Assembly (NCBI RefSeq): GCF_002015045.1
Contig: NZ_MUXX01000012.1
Location: forward strand, 1-64,000
DNA length: 64,000 bases
From: Haemophilus paraphrohaemolyticus
GTDB taxonomy: Bacteria; Pseudomonadota; Gammaproteobacteria; Enterobacterales; Pasteurellaceae
Reading direction: 5' to 3'
Shown: piece by piece, positions 17,536-27,400 of the stretch
Layout of the letters: the number at the start of each line of letters is the position of its first letter
Numbering within the stretch: the stretch's first letter is position 1
Made by a program: the position numbers and the translations under genes
The notes under the pieces: model-generated
The model's input: the letters and a program-made list of their open reading frames with translations, nothing else
The model's database searches: none
What the model was told of the DNA's origin: nothing

Positions 17536-18981
17536 ATGTCTGAAATTGCTTCTTTAAATCCACAAGCACTTTGGCAATGGTTCGATAAAATTTGTGCTAT
17601 TCCCCACCCTTCTTATCACGAAGAGCAAATCGCTAATTTCATTGTAGATTGGGCAAAATCTCAATCCCTTTTCGTTGAACGTGATGATGCAGGTAATATT
17701 TTAATTCGTAAACCTGCCACACAAGGTATGGAAAACCGCCAAACTCTCGCCCTGCAAGCACATTTAGATATGGTGCCACAAGCCAACGCAAGCACGGTGC
17801 ACGATTTTTTGAAAGATCCGATCCAACCTTACCAAGATGGCGAATGGGTCAAAGCTAAAGGCACAACCCTTGGTGCGGATAATGGCATCGGTTTAGCCTC
17901 TTGCCTTGCCGTGCTTTCCTCAACCAATTTAGCTCACCCAGAAATCGAAGTGCTTCTCACAATGAGCGAAGAAGTAGGAATGGAAGGAGCATTAGGCTTG
18001 CGTCCAAACTGGCTAAAATCTAACATAATGATCAACACAGATACCGAAGATAACGGCGAAATTTATATCGGTTGTGCGGGTGGTGAAAATGTAGAAATTC
18101 ACTTGCCTATTGAGTTTGAAAAAGCAGAAAGTCAAGCAGTGCAAATCACGCTGAAAGGCTTACGCGGTGGGCACTCTGGCTGCGATATTCACACCAACAG
18201 AGTGAATGCCATTAAGCTATTAACGCGTATTCTTTTAGATCTTTATCAAGCAGAAGTCTTCCAACTGGTAAATATTGCGGGCGGTTCGGTACGCAATGCG
18301 ATTCCACGAGAAGCTCACGCTACCCTTTTGGTAAAAGATGTAGCAAAAATTACCGCTTGCATTGAGCAACTACAAGCACAATTCCAAGCAGAATATTACT
18401 TAGCAGAACCGAATTTAACACTGGTTGCGGAAGCTACAAATTCAGCCGAAAAAGCCTTTACTGCAAAAGCAACCCAAACCGCATTGCAGTTCTTAACGCT
18501 GTTGCCAAACGGCGTGATCCGCAATAGTGATACGGTAAAAAACGTGGTAGAAACCTCACTCAGCATTGGCGTGCTTTCACTTCAAAATGAGCAATTAGTA
18601 GGCACGATTTTATCTCGCTCATTAGTTGAACACGGCAAAGAAGAAGTGCGTTGTCGCTTAAATGCCTTAGCACAATTAACAGGAGCAACGGTCGAATATT
18701 CGGGCAACTATCCTGGTTGGGAACCTGCACCAAATTCTGAAATTACGTCTCTCACGAAAAAAATCTATGACGAAGTGTTAGGATTCGAAGCTCAAATCAA
18801 AGTCATTCACGCAGGCTTAGAGTGTGGCTTAATCAAAGAGGTATATCCAAACATGGATTTAGTCTCTATCGGCCCAACCATCCGCAATGCTCATTCGCCA
18901 GACGAAAAAGTACATATTCCAGCGGTACAAATTTATTGGGAATTGCTCACCAAATTATTGGCGAATGCACCGCAAAAATAA
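17536..18981 (+). CDS. pepD: Aminoacyl-histidine dipeptidase PepD, 481 aa
   Basis: Cytosolic metallopeptidase (M20 family) that cleaves Xaa-His dipeptides such as carnosine. I use the ATG at 17536 ([16 protein letters not shown]), which aligns with the family start and follows GAGG; an upstream ATG at 17524 adds four unlikely residues. Zinc ligands sit in [39 protein letters not shown] and the final [11 protein letters not shown]. Central residues [12 protein letters not shown] fit the dimerisation-domain boundary. An uptake signal lies just upstream at 17482. Confidence 0.95.
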   Translation: MSEIASLNPQALWQWFDKICAIPHPSYHEEQIANFIVDWAKSQSLFVERDDAGNILIRKPATQGMENRQTLALQAHLDMVPQANASTVHDFLKDPIQPYQDGEWVKAKGTTLGADNGIGLASCLAVLSSTNLAHPEIEVLLTMSEEVGMEGALGLRPNWLKSNIMINTDTEDNGEIYIGCAGGENVEIHLPIEFEKAESQAVQITLKGLRGGHSGCDIHTNRVNAIKLLTRILLDLYQAEVFQLVNIAGGSVRNAIPREAHATLLVKDVAKITACIEQLQAQFQAEYYLAEPNLTLVAEATNSAEKAFTAKATQTALQFLTLLPNGVIRNSDTVKNVVETSLSIGVLSLQNEQLVGTILSRSLVEHGKEEVRCRLNALAQLTGATVEYSGNYPGWEPAPNSEITSLTKKIYDEVLGFEAQIKVIHAGLECGLIKEVYPNMDLVSIGPTIRNAHSPDEKVHIPAVQIYWELLTKLLANAPQK

Positions 18982-19084
18982 GACAAAAAATCACCGCTTG
19001 TAAAGCTAGGTAATTTTTGTTGTCTTTTGGGGATTGTGCTATACAATCCCCATGTTCTTAACCAACTTTTACAAGGATAACTCA

Positions 19085-19669
19085 ATGAAGAAAATTTTAT
19101 GGATCGTACTCATCGCAATCGTAGGTTTAGGCGGCTACTCTCTGACTAAATATAATGACTTAATGCGTGCCGAAGAAGATATTAACTCTGTTTGGGGTAA
19201 CGTAGAATCTGCTTACCAACGCCGTGCGGATCTCATTCCAAACTTAGTCAATGCAGTAAAAGGACAAGCGAATTTTGAGAAAGAGACGCTAACCGCGGTA
19301 ATGGATGCTCGCTCAAAAGCAACAGCGGTAACGATTAATCCAAACACTGCAACCGAAGATGAAATGGCAAAATTCCAAGCCGCTCAACAAGATGTAAACT
19401 CATCACTTTCACGTTTATTGGTGACGGTTGAGAAATACCCAGAATTGAAAGCTCACGAAGGTTTCTTAAACTTACAAGCTCAGCTTGAAGGCACAGAAAA
19501 CCGCATCAATACTGAACGTAATAACTTCAATACGGCAGTGAAAGAATACAACAAACAAGTACGTGAAATGCCAACCAAAATTGCAGCAATGATTATGGGC
19601 TTTAAAGCCAAACCACAATTTAAAGCCGAAGCGGGTGCAGAAAAAGCACCTGTGGTGAATTTTAATTAG
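19085..19669 (+). CDS. lemA: LemA family protein, 194 aa
   Basis: Begins at 19085 (MKKILWIVLIAIVGLGGYS) after AAGGA; the longer frame from 19034 is upstream noise. One N-terminal membrane helix anchors a helical domain outside the cytoplasm. Conserved LemA blocks are visible: NDLMRAEEDINSVWGNVESA, QRRADLIPNLVNAVKG, and ENRINTERNNFNTAVKEYN. LemA proteins commonly pair with TPM-domain proteins, and two such genes follow here. The exact function of the cluster is not settled in the literature. Confidence 0.9.
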   Translation: MKKILWIVLIAIVGLGGYSLTKYNDLMRAEEDINSVWGNVESAYQRRADLIPNLVNAVKGQANFEKETLTAVMDARSKATAVTINPNTATEDEMAKFQAAQQDVNSSLSRLLVTVEKYPELKAHEGFLNLQAQLEGTENRINTERNNFNTAVKEYNKQVREMPTKIAAMIMGFKAKPQFKAEAGAEKAPVVNFN

Positions 19670-19680
19670 TTTCCATTAGC

Positions 19681-19706
19681 GTAGGGCGTGTGCAACACGC
19701 CCTTAC
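19681..19706. repeat. Intergenic palindrome GGGCGTGT-GCA-ACACGCCC
   Basis: Eight-base arms with a three-base loop, flanked by GTA on the left and TTAC on the right. The 19-base core is identical to that at 51224. It lies between lemA and the first TPM gene, where it could act as a transcript stabiliser or partial terminator. Confidence 0.85.
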
Positions 19707-19742
19707 AAAAACGAATGATTGCTACAATACAAGGATTTTGCC

Positions 19743-20192
19743 ATGCCCTCAATTCCTTTCTTCTCCAAAAAACTGCCCATTAGTACCAAACAAATCGAAC
19801 AAGCTATTGCCCATTTAGAAACACAGACCTCCGCTGAATTACGTGTAGTAGTTGAGAGTAAAAACACGAGCAAATTCGATGCGATTGCTCGTGCCGAACA
19901 GCTTTTTGATGAGCTAAATATGCGAGAAACGCAAGATCATAATGGTGTGCTAATCTACCTTGCTTTTAAACCACATCATTTAGCGGTGATTGGCGATCAA
20001 GGTATTGACGAAAAAGTGGGGAAAGAGTTTTGGCAAGCGGTTTATGAAGCAATGAAAAAACAACTTCAATTAGGCAATTACACCCAAGCAATTTGCGATG
20101 GCATTGCTCAAATTGAAGAACAACTCGCCCGTTATTTCCCCTATCAAGCCAATGATGTGAATGAACTCCCAAATGAGGTGGTGATTAAATGA
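19743..20192 (+). CDS. TPM-domain protein, 149 aa
   Basis: The TPM domain fills most of the protein: QIEQAIAHLETQTSAELRVVV, then AIARAEQLFDELNMRETQDHNGVLIYLAF and AVIGDQGIDEKVGKEFWQAV. I start at 19743 (MPSIPFFSKKL) behind AAGGA rather than at 19719. There is no signal peptide, so this copy is probably cytoplasmic or peripherally membrane-bound. It overlaps the second TPM gene by four bases. Members of the family have been linked to phosphatase activity and membrane protein quality control, but no role can be fixed here. Confidence 0.85.
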   Translation: MPSIPFFSKKLPISTKQIEQAIAHLETQTSAELRVVVESKNTSKFDAIARAEQLFDELNMRETQDHNGVLIYLAFKPHHLAVIGDQGIDEKVGKEFWQAVYEAMKKQLQLGNYTQAICDGIAQIEEQLARYFPYQANDVNELPNEVVIK

Positions 20193-20992
20193 TTAGCAAA
20201 TTTTCTCAACATTTCTACCGCTTGTTTGGGCTATTTTTATTGTTCTTTAGCTTAAACAGCTGGGCGGTTGATTATCCTAAAGCACCTGATCCGTTCTATT
20301 ATGTGAACGATTACACCAATACACTCAGCCAGCAAGAATGGCGAACGCTGGAAAATGCGTTAATTGAAAACCGCAGCAAAACCAGCTCGCAAATTATTGT
20401 AGCGATTATTCCTACCACGCAAGGCGAAGAGATTGCGCAATATGCAACCAATTTATTCAACAAATGGGGCATTGGTCGAACCAAACATAATGAGAATAAT
20501 GGTGTATTATTGCTCGTTGCCAAAAATGACCGCAAACTCTTTATTGCAACGGGACGAGGCATTGAAGGGGCGCTGCCTGATGCAACGGCTTCAACCATTA
20601 TCCGCCATAATATCACGCCTTATTTCAAGCAAGAACGCTATGCGGAAGGCATTGCTAGCGGCTTATCGGCAATTATGGCAGCCATCAACGGCGAATATGC
20701 TGCTTACGACAGCTATGGCGAAGAACAACAACCATTTGATGACATTGACGGACTACTCTTTTTCTTAGGAATGGGATTGGTCATCTTCGTGATTTTCTAT
20801 CCTCGTGGCAACAGCCGTTATGTTAGCCCAAGCACACTAGACCAACTCGGACGTGAAATGATGCGTGCATCTCGCAGCAATAATGGATTTGGCGGCGGAT
20901 TCAGTGGTAGCTTTGGTAGCGGAAGCCGTGGTAGCGGTGACAGCTTTGGTGGCGGGTCTTCTGGCGGCGGCGGTGCTGGCGGAAGCTGGTAA
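20189..20992 (+). CDS. YgcG-type TPM-domain membrane protein, 267 aa
   Basis: An N-terminal signal sequence (FSQHFYRLFGLFLLFFSLNS, ending near AWA-VDYP) is followed by an exported TPM domain (YVNDYTNTLSQQEWRTLENA, IGRTKHNENNGVLLLVAKND, GRGIEGALPDA). A transmembrane helix lies at about residues 187-203. The C-terminal 45 residues are Gly/Ser-rich (FGGGSSGGGGAGGSW), ending in the family's terminal Trp. With LemA and the smaller TPM protein it makes the familiar three-gene cluster. Confidence 0.9.
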   Translation: MISKFSQHFYRLFGLFLLFFSLNSWAVDYPKAPDPFYYVNDYTNTLSQQEWRTLENALIENRSKTSSQIIVAIIPTTQGEEIAQYATNLFNKWGIGRTKHNENNGVLLLVAKNDRKLFIATGRGIEGALPDATASTIIRHNITPYFKQERYAEGIASGLSAIMAAINGEYAAYDSYGEEQQPFDDIDGLLFFLGMGLVIFVIFYPRGNSRYVSPSTLDQLGREMMRASRSNNGFGGGFSGSFGSGSRGSGDSFGGGSSGGGGAGGSW

Positions 20993-21054
20993 ATTCTCCT
21001 CTTCTTCCTCAAAGGAAGAGAGTAATAATACATTTTAACAACGAAGGAATTAAT

Positions 21055-21612
21055 ATGAAAAAATCCCTTTTCACACTTTTAACAAGTGCAATCTTATTAG
21101 ATAATACTGCTTTAGCACACAATCTCAAATTAGAACAACCTTTACCGCAAGTAAGCGTTTCAGATGAAGGTGAAATCGTATTGAAAGGCAAAGAAGTCGC
21201 ATTTCAACCGTGGAAATCGACCACTTTAAATGGCAAAGTTCGCATTGTGCACCACTTAGCAGGCAGAAGAGCAGCCAAAGAGAAAAACCAAGCAGTCATT
21301 GATGCAATTAAAGCAGCTCACTTTAACCCAACCCAATATCAAACCACGACGATTATCAATGCTGATGATGCTATTGTAGGCACGGGTTTATTTGTTAAAA
21401 GCAGTGCAGAAAATGGCAAAAAAGAGAACCCTCATAGCCAAGTGGTGTTAGACGATAAAAGCTCAGTTAAAAACGAATGGGGTTTAAAGGGCAAAGAGAG
21501 TGCGGTTATTGTGTTGGATAAATCGGGTAAGGTGAAGTTTGTGAAAGAAGGTAAACTTTCGAATGAGGAAATTCAAACTGTGATTGGTTTAGTCAAAAAT
21601 TTAGTGCAATAA
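21055..21612 (+). CDS. ytfJ: YtfJ family periplasmic protein, 185 aa
   Basis: A signal peptide (KKSLFTLLTSAILLDNTALA-HN) is followed by the YtfJ thioredoxin-like fold: VAFQPWKSTTLNGKVRIVHHLAGR, a helix AVIDAIKAAHFNPTQYQTTT, and SQVVLDDKSSVKNEWGLKG near residues 123-143. No CxxC redox motif is present, as in the rest of the family. AAGGA precedes the start. It ends at a strong bidirectional terminator. The function is unknown. Confidence 0.88.
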   Translation: MKKSLFTLLTSAILLDNTALAHNLKLEQPLPQVSVSDEGEIVLKGKEVAFQPWKSTTLNGKVRIVHHLAGRRAAKEKNQAVIDAIKAAHFNPTQYQTTTIINADDAIVGTGLFVKSSAENGKKENPHSQVVLDDKSSVKNEWGLKGKESAVIVLDKSGKVKFVKEGKLSNEEIQTVIGLVKNLVQ

Positions 21613-21630
21613 TTTTAAATATATTATCAA

Positions 21631-21667
21631 ATGCCAATTGAATTTAATTTTTCAATTGGCATTTTTA
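21631..21667. terminator. Bidirectional terminator between ytfJ and the GntR regulator
   Basis: Twelve-base perfect arms (ATGCCAATTGAA / TTCAATTGGCAT) with an eight-base loop and T runs at the right end. The minus-strand regulator gene ends at 21676, so the same hairpin can serve both convergent genes. Confidence 0.88.
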
Positions 21668-21675
21668 TTACTAGA

Positions 21676-22410
21676 TTATATTTTTGATTTTATAAGATAC
21701 ACCGAACGCTTCGCCGTTGAAGCAAAGGTGATTTTATCTGGGCGATAGCTGATACAGCCGTATTGGAATGGACGACCATCGGCAAGATAAGTTGTGCTGG
21801 TTACGCTGACCACCATCTCATATTCGCCTAAATCCATTTTCTCTTTTTCTTCATCGTTAGCATAACGGAAACTAATTTCCCGCTGAGAATAGCTAATTTT
21901 CAAGCCGAGTTCATTTTCTAAATAGCGGTAGATAGACTGTTCAGCTATTTCACGGCTAATAAAAGGCACAATGCGTCGATCAAAATAAGAGATCTCATAT
22001 TCCACGGCTTCGCCATCAATTTCACGGAGGCGACTTATACGGTAAAAGTCAATTTGATCATTTACGTTAAAGATCTGCATAAGTGTCTCTTCACCTTGAA
22101 CAATATAGAGGCTCGAAAGTGTTGTTTTTACTTGATGGACAGACTTATTGTTAAGCTCGCTCATTGTTTTAAGTTCAGAGAGCGGTTGCAATTTTAATAA
22201 ATCACGTTCTAAAACAATGGAATTTCTGCCTTGTTGTTTCTGAATATAACCATCCATTTCAAGTAAAGACAAGGCTTTGCGAATGGTATCCTTAGAAAAA
22301 CCATAGCTTTGCATCAGCTCGTATTCACTTGGTAATTCTTGATTAGGTGCTAGAACCCCTTGACTGATTTTAGTTTTGATTTCATTGTAAACTTGCTTAT
22401 ATTTACTCAT
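21676..22410 (-). CDS. GntR/UTRA-family transcriptional repressor of the sugar operon, 244 aa
   Basis: The N-terminal winged helix runs over residues 3-68 (YKQVYNEIKTKISQGVLAPN, LPSEYELMQSYGFSKDTIRK). The UTRA ligand domain fills the rest (FYRISRLREIDGEAVEYEIS, YLADGRPFQYGCISYRPDKI). It is most like TreR/FarR-type sugar regulators. I start at 22410 (MSKYKQVY); an upstream ATG at 22443 has a closer AGGA and would add 11 residues, so the start is uncertain. It diverges from the phosphorylase operon, and the shared region holds three palindromes likely to be its operators. The effector is probably a sugar phosphate such as maltose 6'-phosphate (inference). Confidence 0.82.
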   Translation of the reverse strand: MSKYKQVYNEIKTKISQGVLAPNQELPSEYELMQSYGFSKDTIRKALSLLEMDGYIQKQQGRNSIVLERDLLKLQPLSELKTMSELNNKSVHQVKTTLSSLYIVQGEETLMQIFNVNDQIDFYRISRLREIDGEAVEYEISYFDRRIVPFISREIAEQSIYRYLENELGLKISYSQREISFRYANDEEKEKMDLGEYEMVVSVTSTTYLADGRPFQYGCISYRPDKITFASTAKRSVYLIKSKI

Positions 22411-22484
22411 TTTTATCCGTTCTTTTATTCTTATTTTATCCATTATTCCTTTAGATGCCCTATAGCATATCATAAAACCGGATA

Positions 22485-22552
22485 AGTTATACGTAAAAGT
22501 GTGATCTATATCACAGTTTTACGTAAAAAAACTAAACTTTTACGTAAAAGTT
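22485..22552. promoter_or_regulatory. Divergent control region: CRP site and three ACGT-centred operators
   Basis: A near-consensus CRP site, TGTGA-TCTATA-TCACA, occupies 22500-22515. Around it are three copies of a TACGTAAAA element: an imperfect one centred at 22492/22493, one centred at 22522/22523 and a perfect 18-base palindrome AACTTTTACGTAAAAGTT at 22535-22552. Centre spacings are 30 and 21 bases, about three and two helical turns. The likely binder is the adjacent GntR/UTRA protein. The arrangement implies activation by cAMP-CRP and looping repression of both directions. Confidence 0.85.
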
Positions 22553-22616
22553 ATTGCTTAAGACTCGAGTTGGAGTAAAATGCATCAAAATTCTTAATTT
22601 TAAAAGGAACAGCACA

Positions 22617-24884
22617 ATGACTCAATTTAGTACTTTCGTACAAACTGCCACTCATAAAACATTAGAACAACTTAGTGATCGTGAAATTTACGTTCAATTA
22701 TTAAATTACGTCAAAGAAATTTCTGCGGATAAGCCAAAAAATACCTCAAAACGCAAGGTTTACTACATTTCAGCGGAGTTTTTAATTGGTAAATTATTAT
22801 CAAATAACTTAATTAACCTTGGAATTTATCAAGAGATCAAAGCCGAATTAGCTAAAGCGGGGAAATCATTAAGCCATATTGAAGATATTGAACCCGAGCC
22901 GTCTTTAGGAAACGGTGGTTTAGGTCGCTTGGCATCTTGCTTTATTGATTCGATGTCTACTCTAGGTTTGAACGCAGAAGGCGTGGGCTTAAATTATCAC
23001 TGCGGTTTATTTAAACAAGTATTTAAAAAGAATGAACAGCACGCAGAGCCAAATAATTGGATTGAAGAGAATTCTTGGTTAATTCCAACAGAAATCAGCT
23101 ATGAAGTGCCGTTTAAACACTTTACTTTAACCTCTAAATTAGATCGTGTAGATATTTTAGGCTATAAAAAAGAGAGCAAAAACTATCTGAATTTATTCGA
23201 TATTCAAGCCTTAAATTATAACCTTATTGAAAATGGCATTGAATTTGATAAAACTAAAATTAAAGAAAACTTAACGTTATTCCTTTACCCAGATGATTCT
23301 GATAAAAACGGTGAATTATTACGCATTTATCAGCAATACTTTATGGTATCTAATGCGGCGCAATTATTAATTGATGAAGCGATTGAACGTGGCAGTAATT
23401 TACACGATTTAGCAGATTATGCTTATGTGCAAATTAATGATACTCACCCTTCCATGGTGATTCCTGAATTAATTCGTTTATTAACCAAAAAGCATCATTT
23501 GAAATTTGATGAAGCGGTGGAAATTGTCCGTAATATGGTGGGTTATACCAACCACACAATTCTTGCAGAAGCCTTAGAAAAATGGCCGTTAGCTTATTTA
23601 AATGAAGTCGTACCGCACCTTGTGGTGATTATTAAAAAATTAGATCAATTAGTACGCAAAGCATATAAAGACCCTGCAGTGCAAATTATTGATGAGCACA
23701 AACGAGTTCATATGGCACATATGGATATTCACTTCTCTAATTCGGTAAATGGCGTAGCAGCATTGCATACAGAAATTTTAAAAAATTCAGAATTAAAAGC
23801 ATTCTATGCGATTTATCCTGAAAAATTCAATAATAAAACTAACGGGATTACATTCCGTCGTTGGTTAGAATTTTCAAACCAAGAATTAGCCGCTTATATT
23901 AAAGTATTAATTGGCGAAGGTTATTTGCACGATGCCACAGAATTAGAAAAATTATTAGCGTTTAAAGATGATAAAGCCGTGCATCAAAAATTAGCAGAAA
24001 TCAAATTCAATAATAAACTCGCATTGAAAAAATACCTGAAAGAAAATAAAGGCATTGAATTAGACGAACATTCTATTATTGATACGCAAATTAAACGCTT
24101 CCACGAATATAAACGTCAGCAAATGAATGCACTTTATGTGATTCATAAATATCTTGAAATTAAAGCGGGTAAATTACCAAAACGTAAAATCACAGTGATT
24201 TTTGGCGGTAAAGCGGCACCTGCCTATATTATTGCTCAAGATATTATTCACTTAATTCTTTGCTTATCAGAATTGATTAATAACGATCCTGAGGTAAATC
24301 AATATTTAAACGTGTTCCTAGTGGAAAACTATAACGTGAGCGTGGCAGAAAAATTAATTCCTGCAACCGATATCTCAGAGCAAATTTCCCTTGCTTCCAA
24401 AGAAGCTTCTGGCACGGGCAATATGAAATTTATGCTAAACGGTGCATTAACCCTTGGCACAATGGACGGGGCAAACGTGGAAATCGCGGAATTAGCGGGG
24501 GCGGAAAACATTTACACCTTCGGTAAAGATTCAGAAAGCATCATCAAGCTTTATGAAACTGCAGGCTATATATCAAAAGATTACTACGAAGCGGACAAAA
24601 ACATTCAACAAGCGGTCGATTTTATTCTGAATCCTGCAATTGTGAAATTGGGCAACGAAACGCGCTTAACTCGCCTTTACAACGAATTGTTGAATAAAGA
24701 CTGGTTTATGACCTTAATCGACTTCAATGCTTATGTGAAAGCGAAAGAGCAAATTCTTGCTGATTATGAAGACCAAGATAGCTGGAATGAAAAAGTAGTA
24801 CAAAACATTGCCAAGGCGGGTTTTTTCTCATCTGACCGCACCATTGCGCAATACAACGCCGACATTTGGCATTGTGAAGGCTAG
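22617..24884 (+). CDS. glgP: Glycogen/maltodextrin phosphorylase, 755 aa
   Basis: Releases glucose 1-phosphate from alpha-1,4-glucans (GT35). I start at 22617 ([19 protein letters not shown]) after AAAGGA. Motifs: [58 protein letters not shown], and the PLP-lysine segment [20 protein letters not shown] with Lys604. At 755 residues it is shorter than enterobacterial MalP/GlgP (about 800-830), and its phrases resemble Firmicute MalP. It is first in an operon with a MapP-like phosphatase and a PTS permease, so it probably serves maltodextrin rather than the glg operon. Confidence 0.92.
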   Translation: MTQFSTFVQTATHKTLEQLSDREIYVQLLNYVKEISADKPKNTSKRKVYYISAEFLIGKLLSNNLINLGIYQEIKAELAKAGKSLSHIEDIEPEPSLGNGGLGRLASCFIDSMSTLGLNAEGVGLNYHCGLFKQVFKKNEQHAEPNNWIEENSWLIPTEISYEVPFKHFTLTSKLDRVDILGYKKESKNYLNLFDIQALNYNLIENGIEFDKTKIKENLTLFLYPDDSDKNGELLRIYQQYFMVSNAAQLLIDEAIERGSNLHDLADYAYVQINDTHPSMVIPELIRLLTKKHHLKFDEAVEIVRNMVGYTNHTILAEALEKWPLAYLNEVVPHLVVIIKKLDQLVRKAYKDPAVQIIDEHKRVHMAHMDIHFSNSVNGVAALHTEILKNSELKAFYAIYPEKFNNKTNGITFRRWLEFSNQELAAYIKVLIGEGYLHDATELEKLLAFKDDKAVHQKLAEIKFNNKLALKKYLKENKGIELDEHSIIDTQIKRFHEYKRQQMNALYVIHKYLEIKAGKLPKRKITVIFGGKAAPAYIIAQDIIHLILCLSELINNDPEVNQYLNVFLVENYNVSVAEKLIPATDISEQISLASKEASGTGNMKFMLNGALTLGTMDGANVEIAELAGAENIYTFGKDSESIIKLYETAGYISKDYYEADKNIQQAVDFILNPAIVKLGNETRLTRLYNELLNKDWFMTLIDFNAYVKAKEQILADYEDQDSWNEKVVQNIAKAGFFSSDRTIAQYNADIWHCEG

Positions 24885-24890
24885 GAATGT

Positions 24891-25682
24891 ATGAAATTAC
24901 TGACCCTGAACGTACACGCTTGGTTAGAAGATAACCAAGCGGAAAAAATCGACATTCTTGCCGATACCATTGTGGAAAAAGGCTACGATGTAATTGCATT
25001 GCAGGAGGTAAATCAATTGATGGCATCTCCTGCCATTTCGCGGGAATTGAAAGCGGATAACTACGGTGTCATTTTACTCAATAAAATCAACCAAAGTGCG
25101 GTGCAAAAATACTCCCTTTTTTGGAGCAATTCACACATTGGTTACGACAAATATGACGAAGGTATCGCCTTTTTAACCCGCTTGCCGGTGTGCGAAGTTG
25201 ATCCGTTTTATTGCAGCCAACATCAACGTCTTGATTCCATTCTTTCCCGCAAAATTCTCGGCTTAACCGTGGAATATCAAGGCAAGCGGATTGATTGCTA
25301 CTCTTGCCACATCAATTTGCCGAACTGCGAAGGTGAAAATCAGCTCGATAACATTCGTAACATTGTCGAACGTAGCCAAAGCAGCAATCTCAAAATTTTG
25401 ATGGGCGATTTCAACACCGATGCGATAGGCGATTTGCAATCTTATCAACAAATTCAATCGCTTGGTTTGCTTGATACCTTTGAGCTCGCAGAACAAAAAG
25501 ACAGTGGCGTGACGGTGGAAAAAGCAATTGACGGTTGGCAAGGGCATAGCGAAGAGAAGCGATTAGATTACATTTTTTTAAATCAAGCCCAAAAGGTTTT
25601 GTCCAGTCAGGTGATTTTTAACGGTAAAAATAAACCGATTGTATCCGACCATTTTGGTGTAGAAGTTGAGCTTTTATTGTAG
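24891..25682 (+). CDS. mapP: MapP-like maltose 6'-phosphate phosphatase, 263 aa
   Basis: Endonuclease/exonuclease/phosphatase fold: LLTLNVHAW, VIALQEVNQLM, SCHINLPNCEGENQL, ILMGDFNTDAIGD and the final IVSDHFGVEVEL are the metal and catalytic blocks. It sits six bases after the phosphorylase and nine before a PTS permease. Enterococcus faecalis MapP, of this fold and also linked to a maltose PTS, removes phosphate from maltose 6'-phosphate to release maltose. I infer the same job here. A general nuclease is less likely given the operon. Substrate is not proven by sequence. Confidence 0.75.
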   Translation: MKLLTLNVHAWLEDNQAEKIDILADTIVEKGYDVIALQEVNQLMASPAISRELKADNYGVILLNKINQSAVQKYSLFWSNSHIGYDKYDEGIAFLTRLPVCEVDPFYCSQHQRLDSILSRKILGLTVEYQGKRIDCYSCHINLPNCEGENQLDNIRNIVERSQSSNLKILMGDFNTDAIGDLQSYQQIQSLGLLDTFELAEQKDSGVTVEKAIDGWQGHSEEKRLDYIFLNQAQKVLSSQVIFNGKNKPIVSDHFGVEVELLL

Positions 25683-25691
25683 GAGATCTAA

Positions 25692-27356
25692 ATGAAAAAG
25701 TTGCTCAGTTTTGAATTTTGGCAAAAATTCGGCAAGTGCTTAATGGTGGTAATTGCCGTTATGCCTGCCGCAGGTTTAATGGTCAGTATCGGTAACTCAT
25801 TACCGTTAATTAGCGATGCCCATTGGCTCGCGATGGTGGGGAACATTATCGCCCAAATCGGTTGGGGGATTATTGGTAACCTTCACTTGCTCTTTGCGCT
25901 AGCCATTGGTGGTAGCTGGGCGAATGAACGTGCAGGCGGTGCATTCGCGGCTGGTTTGGCATTTATCCTGATTAACTTAATCACAGGGAATTTCTTCGGT
26001 GTGAAATTGGAAATGTTAAGCGATTCAACTGCACACGTTAGCACCATATTCGCAGGCGAGATTCCAGTTACACACTATTTCGTGAATATTCTCGGACAAC
26101 CAGCCTTAAATATGGGGGTGTTCGTCGGGATTATTGCGGGTTTTGTGGGGGCAACCACGTTCAACAGCTACTACAACTTCCGTAAATTGCCTGAAGTGCT
26201 TACTTTCTTCAACGGTAAACGTTTCGTGCCTTTCGTAGTGATTTTCCGCTCTGTGATTGTGGCGATTTTCTTAGCCTTATTTTGGCCAATCGTACAAACA
26301 GGGATCAACCATTTCGGCGAATGGATTGCCAATTCACAAAGCTCTGCACCAATTCTTGCACCATTTGTGTACGGTACCTTAGAGCGTCTCTTATTGCCAT
26401 TCGGCTTGCACCATATGCTTACCATTCCAATGAACTACACTTCATTAGGTGGCACTTATGAATTCTTAACCGGTGCACAAGCGGGCAAACAAGTATTCGG
26501 TCAAGACCCATTATGGCTCGCATGGATTTCTGACCTCATCAACTTAAAAGATTCAGGTAATCTTGTGCAATACAACGAATTACTTAATAATGTGACTCCT
26601 GCTCGCTTTAAAGTGGGGCAAATGATCGGCTCAAGCGGTATCTTAATGGGCTTAACCCTTGCGATGTACATCAACGTGGATGCCGACAAGAAAAAAGTTT
26701 ACAAAGGGATCTTCCTTTCTTCTGCCCTTGCGGTGTTCTTAACAGGTGTAACCGAGCCAATCGAATATATGTTTATGTTCGTAGCACTTCCGCTTTACCT
26801 TGTGTATGCTGTAATACAAGGTGCAGCGTTCGCGATGGCAGATATTGTGGACTTACGCGTGCATTCATTCGGTAACATCGAGTTCTTAACCCGTACGCCA
26901 ATGGCAATTAAAGCGGGCATCGGAATGGATTTAGTGAACTTCATCTGGGTTTCAATCTTATTCGCTGTGGTGATGTTCTTTATCGCCAATGTTATGATTA
27001 AGAAATTTAACCTTGCCACCGCAGGTCGTAACGGCAACTATGATGCAAAAACCTCAGATGAAGCGCCATCAGACGATAAAAAAGTGGCAAACGCCAGTGA
27101 ACAAGTGGTGAAAATCATCAACTTACTGGGCGGCAAAGATAACATCTCGAATGTCGATGCTTGTATGACCCGTTTACGCATCACGGTTTATAACCCAGAA
27201 TTAGTGGGCAAAGAAGCGGAATGGAAACAAGTAGGAGCAATGGGCTTTATTGCCAAAGGCACAGGTATCCAAGCTATCTACGGACCAAAAGCTGATGTAT
27301 TGAAATCGGATATTCAAGATTTGCTTTCATCTGGGGTTGAGATTCCAAAAATCTAA
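25692..27356 (+). CDS. PTS maltose/glucose-type permease EIICB, 554 aa
   Basis: EIIC of the glucose superfamily: about ten transmembrane segments, starting FGKCLMVVIAVMPAAGLMVS. It has PFGLHHMLTIPMNYTSLGGT near residues 235-255 and TGVTEPIEYMFMFVALPLYL near 350. A linker with DEAPSDDKK leads to EIIB, whose phosphorylated Cys491 lies in NVDACMTRLRITV. There is no EIIA domain, so phosphate must come from EIIA-Glc (Crr) encoded elsewhere. The C domain wording is closest to MalT maltose permeases of Firmicutes. The start follows AGGAG. It ends the operon at paired terminators. Confidence 0.88.
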   Translation: MKKLLSFEFWQKFGKCLMVVIAVMPAAGLMVSIGNSLPLISDAHWLAMVGNIIAQIGWGIIGNLHLLFALAIGGSWANERAGGAFAAGLAFILINLITGNFFGVKLEMLSDSTAHVSTIFAGEIPVTHYFVNILGQPALNMGVFVGIIAGFVGATTFNSYYNFRKLPEVLTFFNGKRFVPFVVIFRSVIVAIFLALFWPIVQTGINHFGEWIANSQSSAPILAPFVYGTLERLLLPFGLHHMLTIPMNYTSLGGTYEFLTGAQAGKQVFGQDPLWLAWISDLINLKDSGNLVQYNELLNNVTPARFKVGQMIGSSGILMGLTLAMYINVDADKKKVYKGIFLSSALAVFLTGVTEPIEYMFMFVALPLYLVYAVIQGAAFAMADIVDLRVHSFGNIEFLTRTPMAIKAGIGMDLVNFIWVSILFAVVMFFIANVMIKKFNLATAGRNGNYDAKTSDEAPSDDKKVANASEQVVKIINLLGGKDNISNVDACMTRLRITVYNPELVGKEAEWKQVGAMGFIAKGTGIQAIYGPKADVLKSDIQDLLSSGVEIPKI

Positions 27357-27365
27357 ATAAAAAAA

Positions 27366-27392
27366 CAAGCGGTCAAAAATGTTGACCGCTTT
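27366..27392 (+). terminator. Inverted uptake-signal terminator after the PTS gene
   Basis: AAGCGGTCAA and TTGACCGCTT pair over ten bases with a five-base loop. The left arm is a full uptake signal (ACAAGCGGT). It starts ten bases after the PTS stop codon. The trailing T run is short, so it may depend on the second hairpin downstream. Confidence 0.75.
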
Positions 27393-27400
27393 GCAAAATC

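Noticed and set aside
21676..22410. Naming the GntR/UTRA regulator TreR
   Set aside because: It resembles TreR in domain plan, but no trehalose gene is present and the palindromes differ from the TreR operator I know, so no symbol is given.
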